A stretch of 64,000 bases of DNA from Sulfuricaulis sp040901545 (GCF_040901545.1 NZ_JBBDYL010000054.1:124001-188000); one strand, 5' to 3'. Positions 32,933 to 43,096 are shown, counted from the first letter of the stretch. A program made the numbers and translations. Notes: generated by a model not told the origin, from the sequence alone.

Positions 32933-33148
32933 CTACTTCTTCATCTGCTCCTGTACCGGCTTGGTCGCTTCGTGGATGGTTTCTTTGGTTTCCTGGAGGA
33001 GATCACCGGTGCGCTCGACGATGCGACTGGGAATGTCCGGCTTGGCGGCAAACGGATTGCTCAGCAGCGGCACATCCTTGCCGAAGTTGATCCCCATCGG
33101 AAAAGCCAGGACCGCGCCGATGACAAAGCCATAAATAAATTTTTTCAT
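32933..33148 (-). CDS. small exported or membrane-anchored hypothetical protein
   Basis: 71 residues. An N-terminal hydrophobic segment (about 4-20) looks like an anchor or signal; the remainder is hydrophilic and helical (TGDLLQETKETIHEATKPVQEQMKK). It lies convergent to the diguanylate cyclase and divergent from yciK. Function unknown. Confidence 0.65.
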   Translation of the reverse strand: MKKFIYGFVIGAVLAFPMGINFGKDVPLLSNPFAAKPDIPSRIVERTGDLLQETKETIHEATKPVQEQMKK

Positions 33149-33296
33149 AACGTCCTCTTCGCCTGAAACCTCGCTACATGATAATCATGATCGCCGGCCT
33201 TGGCCACTGTGCAATCCAATGGCTTACGCTACAATCCGGTTTAATCGGACCCCCGCCACGCTCATGCCGCGCTTGACCTGAACGATCATTTCATCC

Positions 33297-34052
33297 ATGC
33301 CGCTTTACTCACCCGCCGCCAACCTGCTTGCCGCGCGTACGATATTGATTACCGGCGCCGGCGACGGCATCGCGCGCGCCGCGGCGCTGAGCTTCGCCGC
33401 GCACGGTGCGAGCGTGATCCTGCTGGGTCGTACCGCTGCCAAGCTGGAAAAAATCTACGATGAAATCGAACGCCGGGGTTTCAAGCGACCGGCGATCCTG
33501 TCGATCGACCTGGCCCTGGCCACCCCCGCGCAATTCGATCAGGCGGCGCAGACTATCGGACAGGAATTCGGCGTGCTCGACGGGCTGCTGCACAACGCCG
33601 CCGAGACCGGCACGCTGACGCCGGTCGAGCTCTACCGGCCGGATATGTGGCAGCGCGTGTTGCAGGTAAACCTGAACGCCGCGTGGATGCTGACCCGTGC
33701 CTGCCTGCCGCTGATGCGGAAATCCGCCGATGCCTCGATCGTCTTCACCACATCCGATGCCGGACGCAAGGGGCGTGCTTACTGGGGCGCCTACGGTGTT
33801 TCCGGCTTCGCCCTGGAAGGGTTGATGCAAACCGTGGCCGACGAAATCGCCGTGGAGGGGCGCATCCGGGCCAACAGTCTGAATCCCGGGGCGGTGCGCA
33901 CCGCCCTGCGCGCCCGTCTGTATCCCGGCGAGGATCCCCAAACACTCCCCACGCCGGAAGCCATCATGCCCGCCTATCTTTTCCTGCTGGGGCCTGACAG
34001 CCGCGGCCTGAACGGCCAGCGATTTAATGCCGGGGATTATATGCAAAAGTAA
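33297..34052 (+). CDS. yciK: YciK-family short-chain dehydrogenase
   Basis: 251-residue classical SDR. Visible: TGAGDGIARAAALSFAAHG, LHNAA, and a catalytic YGVSGFALE region in which the usual YxxxK reads Y-G-V-S-G, so Lys is absent. NPGAVRT follows. Otherwise it matches YciK, whose substrate is not known. The lack of the canonical Lys makes ordinary dehydrogenase activity doubtful. Confidence 0.85.
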   Translation: MPLYSPAANLLAARTILITGAGDGIARAAALSFAAHGASVILLGRTAAKLEKIYDEIERRGFKRPAILSIDLALATPAQFDQAAQTIGQEFGVLDGLLHNAAETGTLTPVELYRPDMWQRVLQVNLNAAWMLTRACLPLMRKSADASIVFTTSDAGRKGRAYWGAYGVSGFALEGLMQTVADEIAVEGRIRANSLNPGAVRTALRARLYPGEDPQTLPTPEAIMPAYLFLLGPDSRGLNGQRFNAGDYMQK

Positions 34053-34071
34053 CGGTGCTGGTGAGCGGTTG

Positions 34072-34575
34072 TTATTCGCCCGCGCGGCGGTTCAAGACGA
34101 GGTGCTGAATCAATTTGTCTTCGAGCTCAATGCGGTTGGCGAGTTTTTCACCGAGACGCGAAAGGTCGTCGGAAAACGCCATGGTAATCTCGCAGTGATC
34201 GCCGCAATCGTATTTGTCATTGAAATCCAGCGCGGTTTCGGTGGCGCCGGCGATCCGGGGGTAAAGTTTTTCGGCCAGCGTTGCGATTTGCCGCCGGCGT
34301 TCCATGCCGTTGATGATGCGTTCATAGAGGCTGAAGTGGCCGGCGGCAATGTAGTCCACCAGAACCTGGCAGAATTTCTGCAGCAGTTCCTGGGCCTGCT
34401 TGAGGCGCGAGTTTTTCCCGGTTCCGAAGGGTTGCAGGCCAGCCAGCTGACAGTACAGGGAAAACATTTCCGTGCGCTCCGCGATCAGTTTCTGCACCAT
34501 TTCCTGGCTGCCGGTTCGGCGCTCCTTGCCCCTCGCCTTCCGCTGCACCGATTTCTGCTTGTTTTCCGTCGTCAT
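34072..34575 (-). CDS. rsd: regulator of sigma D (Rsd/AlgQ family)
   Basis: 167 residues. The FCQVLVDYIAAGHFSLYERI block and the C-terminal LANRIELEDKLIQHLVL closely resemble Rsd/AlgQ, which binds the housekeeping sigma factor. The N-terminal about 25 residues are basic and extra. The gene ends convergent with yciK. The role in stationary phase is by homology. Confidence 0.88.
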   Translation of the reverse strand: MTTENKQKSVQRKARGKERRTGSQEMVQKLIAERTEMFSLYCQLAGLQPFGTGKNSRLKQAQELLQKFCQVLVDYIAAGHFSLYERIINGMERRRQIATLAEKLYPRIAGATETALDFNDKYDCGDHCEITMAFSDDLSRLGEKLANRIELEDKLIQHLVLNRRAGE

Positions 34576-34693
34576 GAATTCGCCCTTGATTTCCCCCGAG
34601 TCGCGGAACTATACGCTCACATCCGTCATTTGTTAACACCGATCAAAATACATGGTTCATCGCCATAGAAACACTTAGACAAAATCGATGGTG

Positions 34694-36049
34694 TCATCCG
34701 GGAAAACCCGGCAACCGACCCTTGACATCTTGCAGCATGCGCTGCCATCCGCCTTTGCCCATGCGCTTCATCAATTTTTGCATTTGATCGAATTGCTTCA
34801 GCAGACGGTTTACCTCCTGCACCGCCGTGCCCGACCCGGCGGCAATACGGCGTTTGCGCGACCCCCGGATAATTTCCGGAGTATGGCGCTCTTGCGGCGT
34901 CATGGAATTGATAATGGCGACGAGCCGGGACGTCCGTTGATCGCTCAACTGTGCCTTCGCCGCTTCGGAAACCTCGCCGATTCCCGGCAACTTTTCCATC
35001 AGGCCCGCCATCCCGCCCATTTTTTCCATCTGCCGCAGCTGATCGCGAAAATCCGCCAAATCGAAACCCTTGCCCTTGGCCAGCTTCCGGGACATTTCCC
35101 GCGCCTTGCCCCGGTCGGCGGAGCGCGTGACTTCCTCCACGAGTCCCAGGATATCGCCCATGCCGAGGATGCGCGCGGCCACGCGGTCCGGATAGAACGC
35201 TTCGAGCGCATCGCTTTGCTCGCCCACTCCCAAAAACTTGACCGGCCGCCCGGTCACCTGCCGGATGGATAAGGCGGCGCCGCCGCGGGCATCGCCATCG
35301 GTCTTCGTCAAGATCAGTCCACTGAGCGGCAGGGCATGGTTAAAGGCCTGCGCGGCAGTGACGGCATCCTGTCCGGTCATGCTGTCCACCACGAATAGCG
35401 TTTCGATCGGCTGGATCGCGGCGTGCACCGCGCGTATTTCTTGCATCATGGCCTCGTCCACGTGCAACCGGCCGGCGCTGTCGATCAACACCACGTCGAG
35501 CAACCGCTTCCGCGCCGCGTCCACCGCCTGGCGCGCGATCTCGACCGGCAATTGATCGGAACGGCTCGGAAAAAATTCTGAACCGACCGACGCCGCCAAT
35601 TTCTGCAATTGCTCGATCGCCGCCGGGCGGTATACGTCTACGCTTGCGACCATGACGGTTTTTTTCTCCCGCTGGATCAGAAACCGGGCCAACTTGGCGA
35701 CCGTCGTGGTTTTGCCGGAGCCCTGGAGACCCGCGACCAGAATCACCGCGGGCGGGCGAGCCGCAAGATTAAGCTTTTCATTGGCCGATCCCATGAGCGC
35801 GACCAGTTCATCGTATACGAGCTTGATCAACACCTGGCCCGGCGAAAGACTCGACGCCACTTCCCGGCCGACCGCTTTCACCCGCACACGCTCGATGAAA
35901 TCCTTGACCACCGGCAACGCGACGTCGGCCTCCAGCAGCGCCGTTCGCACCTCCCGCAAGGCGGTACGAATATTATCCTCGGTCAGCCGCCCTTCCCCGC
36001 GCAAACGCTTGAGGGTGGCTTGGAGTCGTCCGCTGAGATTGTCGAACAT
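34694..36049 (-). CDS. ffh: signal recognition particle protein Ffh
   Basis: 451 residues: N domain helices (1-90), G domain with GLQGSGKTTTVAKLA, DVYRPAAIEQL, DSAGRLHVDEAM and TKTDGDARGGAALS, then a Met-rich M domain that binds 4.5S RNA and signal peptides (MEKMGGMAGLMEKLPG, GSRKRRIAAGSGT). Targets nascent membrane proteins. Divergent from ypjD, with a phosphodiesterase gene in between. Confidence 0.98.
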   Translation of the reverse strand: MFDNLSGRLQATLKRLRGEGRLTEDNIRTALREVRTALLEADVALPVVKDFIERVRVKAVGREVASSLSPGQVLIKLVYDELVALMGSANEKLNLAARPPAVILVAGLQGSGKTTTVAKLARFLIQREKKTVMVASVDVYRPAAIEQLQKLAASVGSEFFPSRSDQLPVEIARQAVDAARKRLLDVVLIDSAGRLHVDEAMMQEIRAVHAAIQPIETLFVVDSMTGQDAVTAAQAFNHALPLSGLILTKTDGDARGGAALSIRQVTGRPVKFLGVGEQSDALEAFYPDRVAARILGMGDILGLVEEVTRSADRGKAREMSRKLAKGKGFDLADFRDQLRQMEKMGGMAGLMEKLPGIGEVSEAAKAQLSDQRTSRLVAIINSMTPQERHTPEIIRGSRKRRIAAGSGTAVQEVNRLLKQFDQMQKLMKRMGKGGWQRMLQDVKGRLPGFPG

Positions 36050-36135
36050 CAGTTATCTCCACCGCGCATGATTTTTTCCATTGAGTTCACGCTGAACCGT
36101 CGATGAGTCCCGCGCGCCGGACACGAGACGCAAAT

Positions 36136-36900
36136 TCACAGTTCAAATACTTTGCCACGCATCAATCGTTGAGGGGTACTTTGCGGGATATGCCGCGCGA
36201 TCTCGCGCATGATGTCGTCTTCGTACCCCGGCATTAGGTGCGTGATGTGAACCTGCGGTCCCGGCTTCAATTTCTTGATTTCACCCGCCAACATGGCGGG
36301 GCACAGATGTTTGGATATCCGGCTGAGATTTTCATCGGCATCCAGAAAACTGGTCTCAATGATGACGTGCCTGAGATCGCCGATGGCATTCAGCGTGCGC
36401 CAGAATTCATCGGTGACCGTGGTGTCGCCGCTGAAAGCCAGACTGCCGCCGGCGCCGGTCACCAGATAGCCCACCGCCGGAACGACATGATTCACGGGAA
36501 TACTGCGCAACGTCCGGTGATTCAGGGTTATTGCAGCGCCCGCCGGCAATGTCTGGTAGCCCATGAAGGGCGCCGCCGGCGATGGGATACGGCTGAAATC
36601 GGGCCATAATTCACCGTTGAAAAGGTGGCGTTGGAGCGTCGTCAGCGTGGCCTCTTGGGCGTATACCCGCACCGGCGAATGCCGGCTCGCCCCCACGGTG
36701 TCGAGTAAAAACGGCAGCATGGCCACATGATCGAGATGGGAGTGCGTCAAAAATACATGATCGATGGCGCGCAATTCATCCAGCGTCAGATCGCCAACGC
36801 CCGTACCCGCATCGAGCAGGATATCCTGATCGACCAGAATGGATGTCGTGCGCGCCGCAGCGCCGATGCCACCGCTAGCTCCCAGGATCCGGATTTTCAT
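36136..36900 (-). CDS. class II cyclic-nucleotide phosphodiesterase-like metallohydrolase
   Basis: 254 residues, metallo-beta-lactamase fold. Visible: LGASGGIG at the N-terminus and the class II signature HSHLDHVAMLPFLLD, then FSGDTTVTDEF and a late THLMPGYE. These match the class II cAMP phosphodiesterase family (PDE1/CpdP). ATG at 36900 is the family start. It sits between ffh and ypjD, two genes that are often adjacent. Confidence 0.85.
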   Translation of the reverse strand: MKIRILGASGGIGAAARTTSILVDQDILLDAGTGVGDLTLDELRAIDHVFLTHSHLDHVAMLPFLLDTVGASRHSPVRVYAQEATLTTLQRHLFNGELWPDFSRIPSPAAPFMGYQTLPAGAAITLNHRTLRSIPVNHVVPAVGYLVTGAGGSLAFSGDTTVTDEFWRTLNAIGDLRHVIIETSFLDADENLSRISKHLCPAMLAGEIKKLKPGPQVHITHLMPGYEDDIMREIARHIPQSTPQRLMRGKVFEL

Positions 36901-37046
36901 GTGGTGTGTCACCCTCCTTGATTCATTGATCCGCGCAGCATTCGGGGGTTCCGTGGCGCGGTTCGGCGACGCCGATGGCGCGGCCCTCATCAGCGCCTCG
37001 CCCTTTCAAAGGCGGACCCACCTATGCCATCATGCGCAGGCTCATT

Positions 37047-37865
37047 ATGACTAATCCCGTCCTGAATTTCCTCGCCTTGGCGTTGTACCTCAGCGTCGGG
37101 ATACTGCTCGCATTACACCTGCTGCGCGGGCGATCAATCGGTGGCGGCGCCAAGATCGGCATTTTCAGTCTCGGATGCGGCGCAATTGTTTTACATGGCG
37201 TGTTGCTTTACACCGGGCTGCGCCTGGAAAGCGGATTGAATCTCGCGCTCACCCCGGCCTTTTCGCTTGTGGCTTGGATTATAGCGGTGCTTTATCTTAT
37301 TACCTCGCTTTCCCGTCCGGTTGATAATCTCGGCGTCATTATCATGCCCATGGCGAGCCTAACGGTACTGGTGGACTGGTTATGGCCCGGCCAAATGTCC
37401 ATACCCCTCACTTCCAGAATCCAGGCGGCACATATCGTCATTTCCTTTCTGGCCTACGGCCTGCTGTCCTTATCGGCCGTGCAAAGCCTGATGCTGCTTC
37501 TGCAAGAGCGTCACCTGCGGCACCGGCAACCCGGCGGATTCATCAGAGCCTTGCCGCCGATGCAGATGATGGAAGACATCATGTTCCAGATGATCGGAAT
37601 CGGATTTGTGCTGCTGACGCTCACGCTCATCAGTGGAGTGTTTTTTTCCGACGAACTTTTCGGCAAACCTTTGAAGTTTACGCATCATATCGTACTCGCG
37701 GTGGTAGCGTGGATCGTTTATGCCATCTTGCTGGTCGGTCGCTGGCGTCTCGGCTGGCGCGGTCGCAACGCAATTCACTGGACATTGGCCGGATTTGTCC
37801 TGCTGGTGCTGGGATATTTCGGCAGCAAATTCGTGCTCGAGGTTCTGTTGCACCGCCCCGGGTGA
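37047..37865 (+). CDS. ypjD: inner membrane protein YpjD (CcsA/CcmF-like)
   Basis: About 272 residues with eight predicted membrane helices and a cytochrome c assembly (CcsA-like) pattern. YpjD is a conserved gammaproteobacterial membrane protein usually found by ffh; its job is unclear. Start at 37047 (MTNPVLNFLALALYL); an ATG at 37032 is an alternative. Confidence 0.88.
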   Translation: MTNPVLNFLALALYLSVGILLALHLLRGRSIGGGAKIGIFSLGCGAIVLHGVLLYTGLRLESGLNLALTPAFSLVAWIIAVLYLITSLSRPVDNLGVIIMPMASLTVLVDWLWPGQMSIPLTSRIQAAHIVISFLAYGLLSLSAVQSLMLLLQERHLRHRQPGGFIRALPPMQMMEDIMFQMIGIGFVLLTLTLISGVFFSDELFGKPLKFTHHIVLAVVAWIVYAILLVGRWRLGWRGRNAIHWTLAGFVLLVLGYFGSKFVLEVLLHRPG

Positions 37866-38023
37866 TGTTCCTCCCGGTTTCACAGGCACGTCCTGATTCA
37901 CAATTAAATACCTCACGGCGCGAGTTTTCAGGCTGTTTCTGTTCGAGTCCGGTGCACGCCTCAACAGCGTTACAACAGGAATGGTAGAATCTCCTACATG
38001 CAAACAACAAGGATTCGGTAATC

Positions 38024-39313
38024 TTGATCGACATCCCCGTTGGCGTGATGATCGCCGCGCTGGTTTTTCTTATTTTCCTGTCCGGCTTTTTCTCGGCCGC
38101 TGAAATCGGCCTGATGACACTGAACCGCTACCGCCTGCGCGGCCAGGCGGAATCGGGGCATCGCGGCGCCCGTCTGGCGTTGAAACTGCTGACACGACCG
38201 GACCGGCTGCTGGGCGTGATTTTGCTCGGCAACAATTTCGCCAATATTGCCGCTTCTTCCGTGGCGACTTTGCTCACCCTGGAGCTCTACGGTGAAAAAG
38301 CAATCGCCGCGGCGGCGGGACTGCTGACTTTCCTGATTTTGGTTTTTGCCGAGGTCGCCCCCAAAACCCTGGCGGCGCTCAATCCCGAGCGTGTCGCATT
38401 TCCGGCGGCGTTCATTTTGCAACCGTTATTATGGATTTTTTATCCACTGGTGTGGCTGATCAACATCATTGCCAACCGCACGCTTCACCTGTTTGGCGTT
38501 TCTTTCAAAAAAAAACCGATCGAGGAAATAACCGCTGAAGAGCTGCGTGCCATCGTGCGCGAAGCCGACGTGCTGATTCCGGAAACGCATCAAGACATGC
38601 TGCTGGCCATTCTGGATCTGGAAAAAATCACCGTCGACGATGTCATGGTGCCGCGAGGAAAAATTGAGGGGATCAATCTCGACGCTGAATTGGATGAAAT
38701 CCTCAACCAGGTCTCCACCAGTCGATACACGCGACTGCCGGTTTACCACGGAAGCCTGGACAACGTCATGGGCATGATTCACGTGCGACGGGTGCTTAAT
38801 CTGGTGCGCGAGGGGGAACTGGACAAGAACGCTTTTGAACAGGCCTTGATCGAACCCTATTATATTCCCTCCGGCACCACGCTCAACACCCAGCTGCTGA
38901 ATTTCAGGCAGGTAAAACGGCGAGTCGGGCTGGTGGTCGATGAGTATGGCGATATCCAGGGTCTGGTGGCGCTGGACGAAATCCTCGAAGAGATCGTGGG
39001 CGATTTCTCCACCCAAACCATCGGCCGGATGGAGGACGTCCTGCCGCAGAAGGACGGCAGTTTCCTCGTTCGCGGCACGGTCAGTTTGCGCGATCTCAAC
39101 CGGAAATTGGGCTGGAACCTGCCCACCGAGGAATCGCGTACGTTGAACGGTCTGATTGTGGAATATCTGGAAAACATCCCCGAGCCCGGCACCAGCCTCA
39201 TGATCCACGGTTTCCAGGTTGAAATCCTGCGCACGCGCGGCACCGCGATCGAAATTACGCGCGTCCGCCCGGCCGAGGGTCCTGTTCCCGCGGCCGGATC
39301 AGCTCCTGACTGA
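38024..39313 (+). CDS. HlyC/CorC-family membrane protein (YfjD-like; DUF21-CBS-CorC_HlyC)
   Basis: 429 residues: DUF21 membrane domain (about 1-180, three to four helices; SGFFSAAEIGLMTLNRYRL), a CBS pair (about 200-330; VDDVMVPRGKI, RLPVYHGSLDN), and a C-terminal CorC/HlyC domain (VRGTVSLRDLNRKLGW). TTG start at 38024 gives the family N-terminus (IDIPVGVMIAAL); AAGGA lies about 10 bases upstream. The ffh-ypjD-yfjD neighbourhood is conserved. Thought to act in Mg/Co efflux or membrane homeostasis. Confidence 0.92.
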   Translation: MIDIPVGVMIAALVFLIFLSGFFSAAEIGLMTLNRYRLRGQAESGHRGARLALKLLTRPDRLLGVILLGNNFANIAASSVATLLTLELYGEKAIAAAAGLLTFLILVFAEVAPKTLAALNPERVAFPAAFILQPLLWIFYPLVWLINIIANRTLHLFGVSFKKKPIEEITAEELRAIVREADVLIPETHQDMLLAILDLEKITVDDVMVPRGKIEGINLDAELDEILNQVSTSRYTRLPVYHGSLDNVMGMIHVRRVLNLVREGELDKNAFEQALIEPYYIPSGTTLNTQLLNFRQVKRRVGLVVDEYGDIQGLVALDEILEEIVGDFSTQTIGRMEDVLPQKDGSFLVRGTVSLRDLNRKLGWNLPTEESRTLNGLIVEYLENIPEPGTSLMIHGFQVEILRTRGTAIEITRVRPAEGPVPAAGSAPD

Positions 39314-39448
39314 GGCGGGATCGGCGACTTGAATTTACAAATTCCAGGCTCTAGGATCACGGCGCCGCTTCAGCAGGATCAATAACATCAACAGGCAGAT
39401 ATTCGTCATTCTCCTCGCCCGCGCCGCCCAAACACCGGTTCTCCCTTC

Positions 39449-41473
39449 GTGTCGCCGCTGATCCTTGCTTACTTGTCATTGTTCTGCGCCTTGGCATCGG
39501 GGATTACCGCGCTGAATGCCGAGCGCTATCCCTGGCTGCTGCGCTACGGTTCATCAATCTGGTTGGGGTTGTGCGGCCTGCTGGCCGTCGGCGCCGGCGG
39601 GTGGTCGCTGATTGATGAAATTTCCCTGATCGACCAGGTAAGGCTGGGCTTGCCCTGGCTCCATTGGCATTTGAAGCTCGATCCCTTGTCAGGTTTCTTT
39701 TTCATCGTTGTCGGACTGCTGGTCCTCGCGGTGAGTCTCTATGCGCCCGGATACTTGCAGGAATACGTCCACAGCAAAATTCGCTCTCTGGCATCGCTGG
39801 GTCTGTTCACCGGCTTGTTCGTTTTTGGAATGCTGCTCGTCCTGCTTGCCGACGATGCGTTCGTGTTCATGGTCGCCTGGGAGCTCATGTCGGTGTCCTC
39901 TTATTTTCTCGTGGTGTATCAGCATCAGCACTCCGCCAACCGCCGCGCCGCGTTTCTGTATCTGCTCATGGCTCACATGGGCGGTCTCGCCATTCTTCTC
40001 GGCTTCGGTGTGCTCGCGAGTTTCGGAGGCAGTTTCACATTTGAAGCCATGCGCGCGGCGAATCTGTCCCTTGCCTGGGCCTCCATCGCCTTCGCCCTGA
40101 CCTTCTTCGGATTCGGCATGAAGGCCGGCATGGTGCCGTTGCACGCCTGGTTGCCGGAGGCCCATCCGGTCGCGCCATCGCATATTTCAGCGCTGATGAG
40201 CGGGGTGATGCTCAAGATCGCGATCTACGGCTTGATTCGTTTCACTTACGATCTGCTGGGCGACATTCAATGGCAGTGGGGGTTGGCGGTGCTCATCATC
40301 GGCTCGGCGTCTACTTTGCTGGGCGTGCTGTACGCGCTCATGCAACATGACCTGAAACGTCTGCTGGCCTATCACTCCGTGGAAAACATCGGCATCATTC
40401 TGATGGGTCTGGGGTTATCGATGATCTTCATCAGTGCGGGCCAGCCGGCGCTGGGCGTACTGGGACTGATCGCCGCGCTCTACCACACGCTGAACCATGC
40501 CCTGTTCAAAGGACTGCTCTTTCTGGGCGCGGGCGCCGTGCTGCATGCCAGTCATGAAAACGATCTCAACAACATGGGCGGTCTCATCCGCCGTCTGCCG
40601 CAAACGGCTATTTTTTTTCTGATCGGCTGTCTTGCCATCTCCGGTCTGCCACCGCTTAACGGGTTCGTCTCCGAATGGCTCACCTTCCAGGCCGCGTTAC
40701 AGGCGCCATCGCTCGCCAGCGGTGTATTGCGAACCATCATCCCGATCACGGCCGCGCTGCTCGCGTTGTCCGCCGCCCTGGCAGCCGCCTGCTTCGTCAA
40801 AGTCTATGGCGTCGCTTTTCTCGGCGTAGCGCGCGGACGCAAGGTCGAGCATGCGCATGAAGTGGACACCGGCATGCGCGCGGGCATGGGCTTGCTGGCG
40901 GTGCTGTGCGTCATCTTCGGTATTTTCCCAGCGGCGGTGATCAACCTTATCGATGCTATTCCCCAAATGCTGCTGGGTGTAAAGCCCGTGAGCGCCACGG
41001 CGCAAGGCTGGCTGTGGCTCACGCCGATATCTCCCCGTGTCGCTTCCTACTCGGCGCCGCTGGTCGTTATTGGCATAGTACTGTTTGCGCTCATCAGTTA
41101 CGTCCTGATGCGCGCCCATCCCGTAAAGTTCCGCCGCGGTTATCCCTGGGATTGCGGTTTTGGCGCGCTTAATTCACGCATGCAATACACCGCTACGGCC
41201 TTTTCCATGCCGATTCGCCGTATTTTCGCACCGGTATGGGACATCACTGAACAGATCGAGGAATTGCATAACCCGACGCAACCACAGCGCACGGAAATCA
41301 TCCGCCATCAACTGCACATACAGGATAAATCCTGGTCACGTCTCTACGAACCGATCGGGAAGCTCGTCATCGCCGCCGCGCGCCGCGTGAGCCGAATCCA
41401 GACCGGCAGCATACACACTTACCTGGCGTATTCATTCTTCACGCTGTTGTTGCTCCTGTGGGTGGTGACATGA
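39449..41473 (+). CDS. hyfB: HyfB-like proton-pumping antiporter subunit (NuoL/MrpA type)
   Basis: 674 residues, many membrane helices. The antiporter core is visible in FGFGMKAGMVPLHAWLPEAH (proton-path Lys) and in VAWELMSVSSYFLVVYQHQ. GTG start at 39449 without a clear Shine-Dalgarno sequence. First of six tightly overlapping genes; together with hyfF it would form the ion-translocating arm. Group 4 hydrogenase and Ehr complexes share this subunit, so the name does not imply hydrogenase activity. Confidence 0.92.
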   Translation: MSPLILAYLSLFCALASGITALNAERYPWLLRYGSSIWLGLCGLLAVGAGGWSLIDEISLIDQVRLGLPWLHWHLKLDPLSGFFFIVVGLLVLAVSLYAPGYLQEYVHSKIRSLASLGLFTGLFVFGMLLVLLADDAFVFMVAWELMSVSSYFLVVYQHQHSANRRAAFLYLLMAHMGGLAILLGFGVLASFGGSFTFEAMRAANLSLAWASIAFALTFFGFGMKAGMVPLHAWLPEAHPVAPSHISALMSGVMLKIAIYGLIRFTYDLLGDIQWQWGLAVLIIGSASTLLGVLYALMQHDLKRLLAYHSVENIGIILMGLGLSMIFISAGQPALGVLGLIAALYHTLNHALFKGLLFLGAGAVLHASHENDLNNMGGLIRRLPQTAIFFLIGCLAISGLPPLNGFVSEWLTFQAALQAPSLASGVLRTIIPITAALLALSAALAAACFVKVYGVAFLGVARGRKVEHAHEVDTGMRAGMGLLAVLCVIFGIFPAAVINLIDAIPQMLLGVKPVSATAQGWLWLTPISPRVASYSAPLVVIGIVLFALISYVLMRAHPVKFRRGYPWDCGFGALNSRMQYTATAFSMPIRRIFAPVWDITEQIEELHNPTQPQRTEIIRHQLHIQDKSWSRLYEPIGKLVIAAARRVSRIQTGSIHTYLAYSFFTLLLLLWVVT

Positions 41474-42417
41474 CGGCCTGGTTGCTTGCCGCGCTGCAAA
41501 CACTGCTATTCCTATTCATGGCGCCTCTGCTCGCCGGCTGGGTGAAACGCGTGAAGTGTCACATGCAAAACCGCTCCGCGCCATCACTGCTTCAGCCCTA
41601 TCGAGACATGGCGAAACTGTTCCGCAAACACACGGTGCTGGCGGAACATGCCTCGTGGGTATTCCGCACCACGCCTTATATCGTGTTCGGCGCCACCATT
41701 CTTACCGCCGCCGTCGTGCCGCTGGTGGCGGTGCAACTTCCGACGACCGCCATCGCGGACGTGATTGTCCTGGTCGGGTTCCTTGCCCTTGCGCGTTTCT
41801 TTACCGCCCTCGCCGGGATGGATGTCGGCACCGCCTTCGGCGGCATGGGCGCATCGCGCGAAATGATGATCGGGGCGCTCGCGGAGCCCGTCATGCTGAT
41901 GACGGTGTTCACCATGGCCATGACCGCTTCCACCACGAATCTGTCGGAGGCCGTCTTGTTCACACTGAACAGCGGACTGGTGTTGCGGCCTTCCTTCGTC
42001 TTCGCCATCCTGGGATTGATGATGGTGGCCGTGGCGGAAACCGGGCGCGTGCCGGTGGACAACCCGGCCACGCACCTCGAGCTCACCATGATCCACGAGG
42101 CCATGATCCTCGAGTACTCGGGCCGGCACCTCGCACTCATTGAGTGGGCCGCGCAGATCAAGCTCATGATCTACGCCGTCTTGATCGCGAACATCTTCCT
42201 GCCCTGGGGCATCGCCGCGGAGTTCACGACCGAGGCCCTCGGGATCGGCGCCGTCGCGATCACCGTAAAGCTCATGGGGCTCGCGATCGTGCTGGTGGTG
42301 TGGGAGACCGTGATGGCCAAGATGCGGCTGTTCCGCGCGCCGCAGTTCCTCGGCTTCGCGTTTCTCCTGAGTCTGCTCGGCATGCTCACCCACGTGATCC
42401 TGGAGACGGGGGGCTGA
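41470..42417 (+). CDS. hyfC: HyfC-like membrane anchor subunit (NuoH type)
   Basis: 315 residues with about eight helices; links the soluble module to the antiporter arm. Visible: LLQPYRDMAKLFRKH near the N-terminus and VAETGRVPVDNPATHLELTM, the conserved loop of this family. The ATG overlaps the hyfB TGA (ATGA), so the 41470 start is secure. Confidence 0.93.
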   Translation: MTAWLLAALQTLLFLFMAPLLAGWVKRVKCHMQNRSAPSLLQPYRDMAKLFRKHTVLAEHASWVFRTTPYIVFGATILTAAVVPLVAVQLPTTAIADVIVLVGFLALARFFTALAGMDVGTAFGGMGASREMMIGALAEPVMLMTVFTMAMTASTTNLSEAVLFTLNSGLVLRPSFVFAILGLMMVAVAETGRVPVDNPATHLELTMIHEAMILEYSGRHLALIEWAAQIKLMIYAVLIANIFLPWGIAAEFTTEALGIGAVAITVKLMGLAIVLVVWETVMAKMRLFRAPQFLGFAFLLSLLGMLTHVILETGG

Positions 42418-42418
42418 T

Positions 42419-43096
42419 ATGGAGCTGGCGCAACTGAGTCTCTTCAACCAGGCGGTGCTCGTACTCGCGGCGCTCGCGCTACTCACCTCCTTCCTCATGC
42501 TGGCCCAGGGGCGCAAGCTGCCGCTCATCTATACCTACGGCTGGCAAGGAGTATTGCTCGCGGTCACGACCGCGCTGGTGGCGTATGTCACCGGCCACAC
42601 GCACCTTTATATCTCGGCCGCGCTTACCCTCGCGCTTAAGGCGCTGCTCATTCCCTGGCTGCTGCACCGCCTGGCGGTACGGCTCAATGTCCAGCGCGAG
42701 AACGAGCCCATTGCTTACCCCTCATTGCTGCTGCTCGCGGGCGCGGCGCTGGTGGTATTCAGCTACTACGTGTCGTTGCCGATCGTGCAGTTCGCCGCAT
42801 CCGCGACACGCAACATCATCGCCGTGAGCATGTCCATCGTGTTGCTCGGGATGTTGCTCATGATCACCCGGCGCCGGGCGATGGCCCAAGTGATCGGCTT
42901 CATGTCAATGGAGAACGGCCTGTTTTTCGCCGGGGTCGTCTCGACCTACGGCATGCCCATGATCGTGGAGCTCGGGATCGCCTTCGACGTGCTGGTGGCG
43001 GCGATTCTATTCGGCGTGTTCTTTTTCCAGATGCGCGCCTCGATCGACTCACTCGACGTCGACCGGCTCAATCGGCTTCGGGAGGTTGATGAATGA
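42419..43096 (+). CDS. hyfE: HyfE-like membrane subunit (NuoK-like)
   Basis: 225 residues, several helices, close in length to E. coli HyfE (216). The C-terminal part has NuoK character (FMSMENGLFFAGVVS, ELGIAFDVLVAAILFG), with buried Glu residues that carry protons in the family. One base separates it from the hyfC stop; it overlaps hyfF by ATGA. Confidence 0.9.
   Translation: MELAQLSLFNQAVLVLAALALLTSFLMLAQGRKLPLIYTYGWQGVLLAVTTALVAYVTGHTHLYISAALTLALKALLIPWLLHRLAVRLNVQRENEPIAYPSLLLLAGAALVVFSYYVSLPIVQFAASATRNIIAVSMSIVLLGMLLMITRRRAMAQVIGFMSMENGLFFAGVVSTYGMPMIVELGIAFDVLVAAILFGVFFFQMRASIDSLDVDRLNRLREVDE

Noticed and set aside
34699..34712. Terminator at the end of ffh (CCGGG-loop-CCCGG)
   Set aside because: The hairpin is inside the last codons and no T-run follows on the minus strand.
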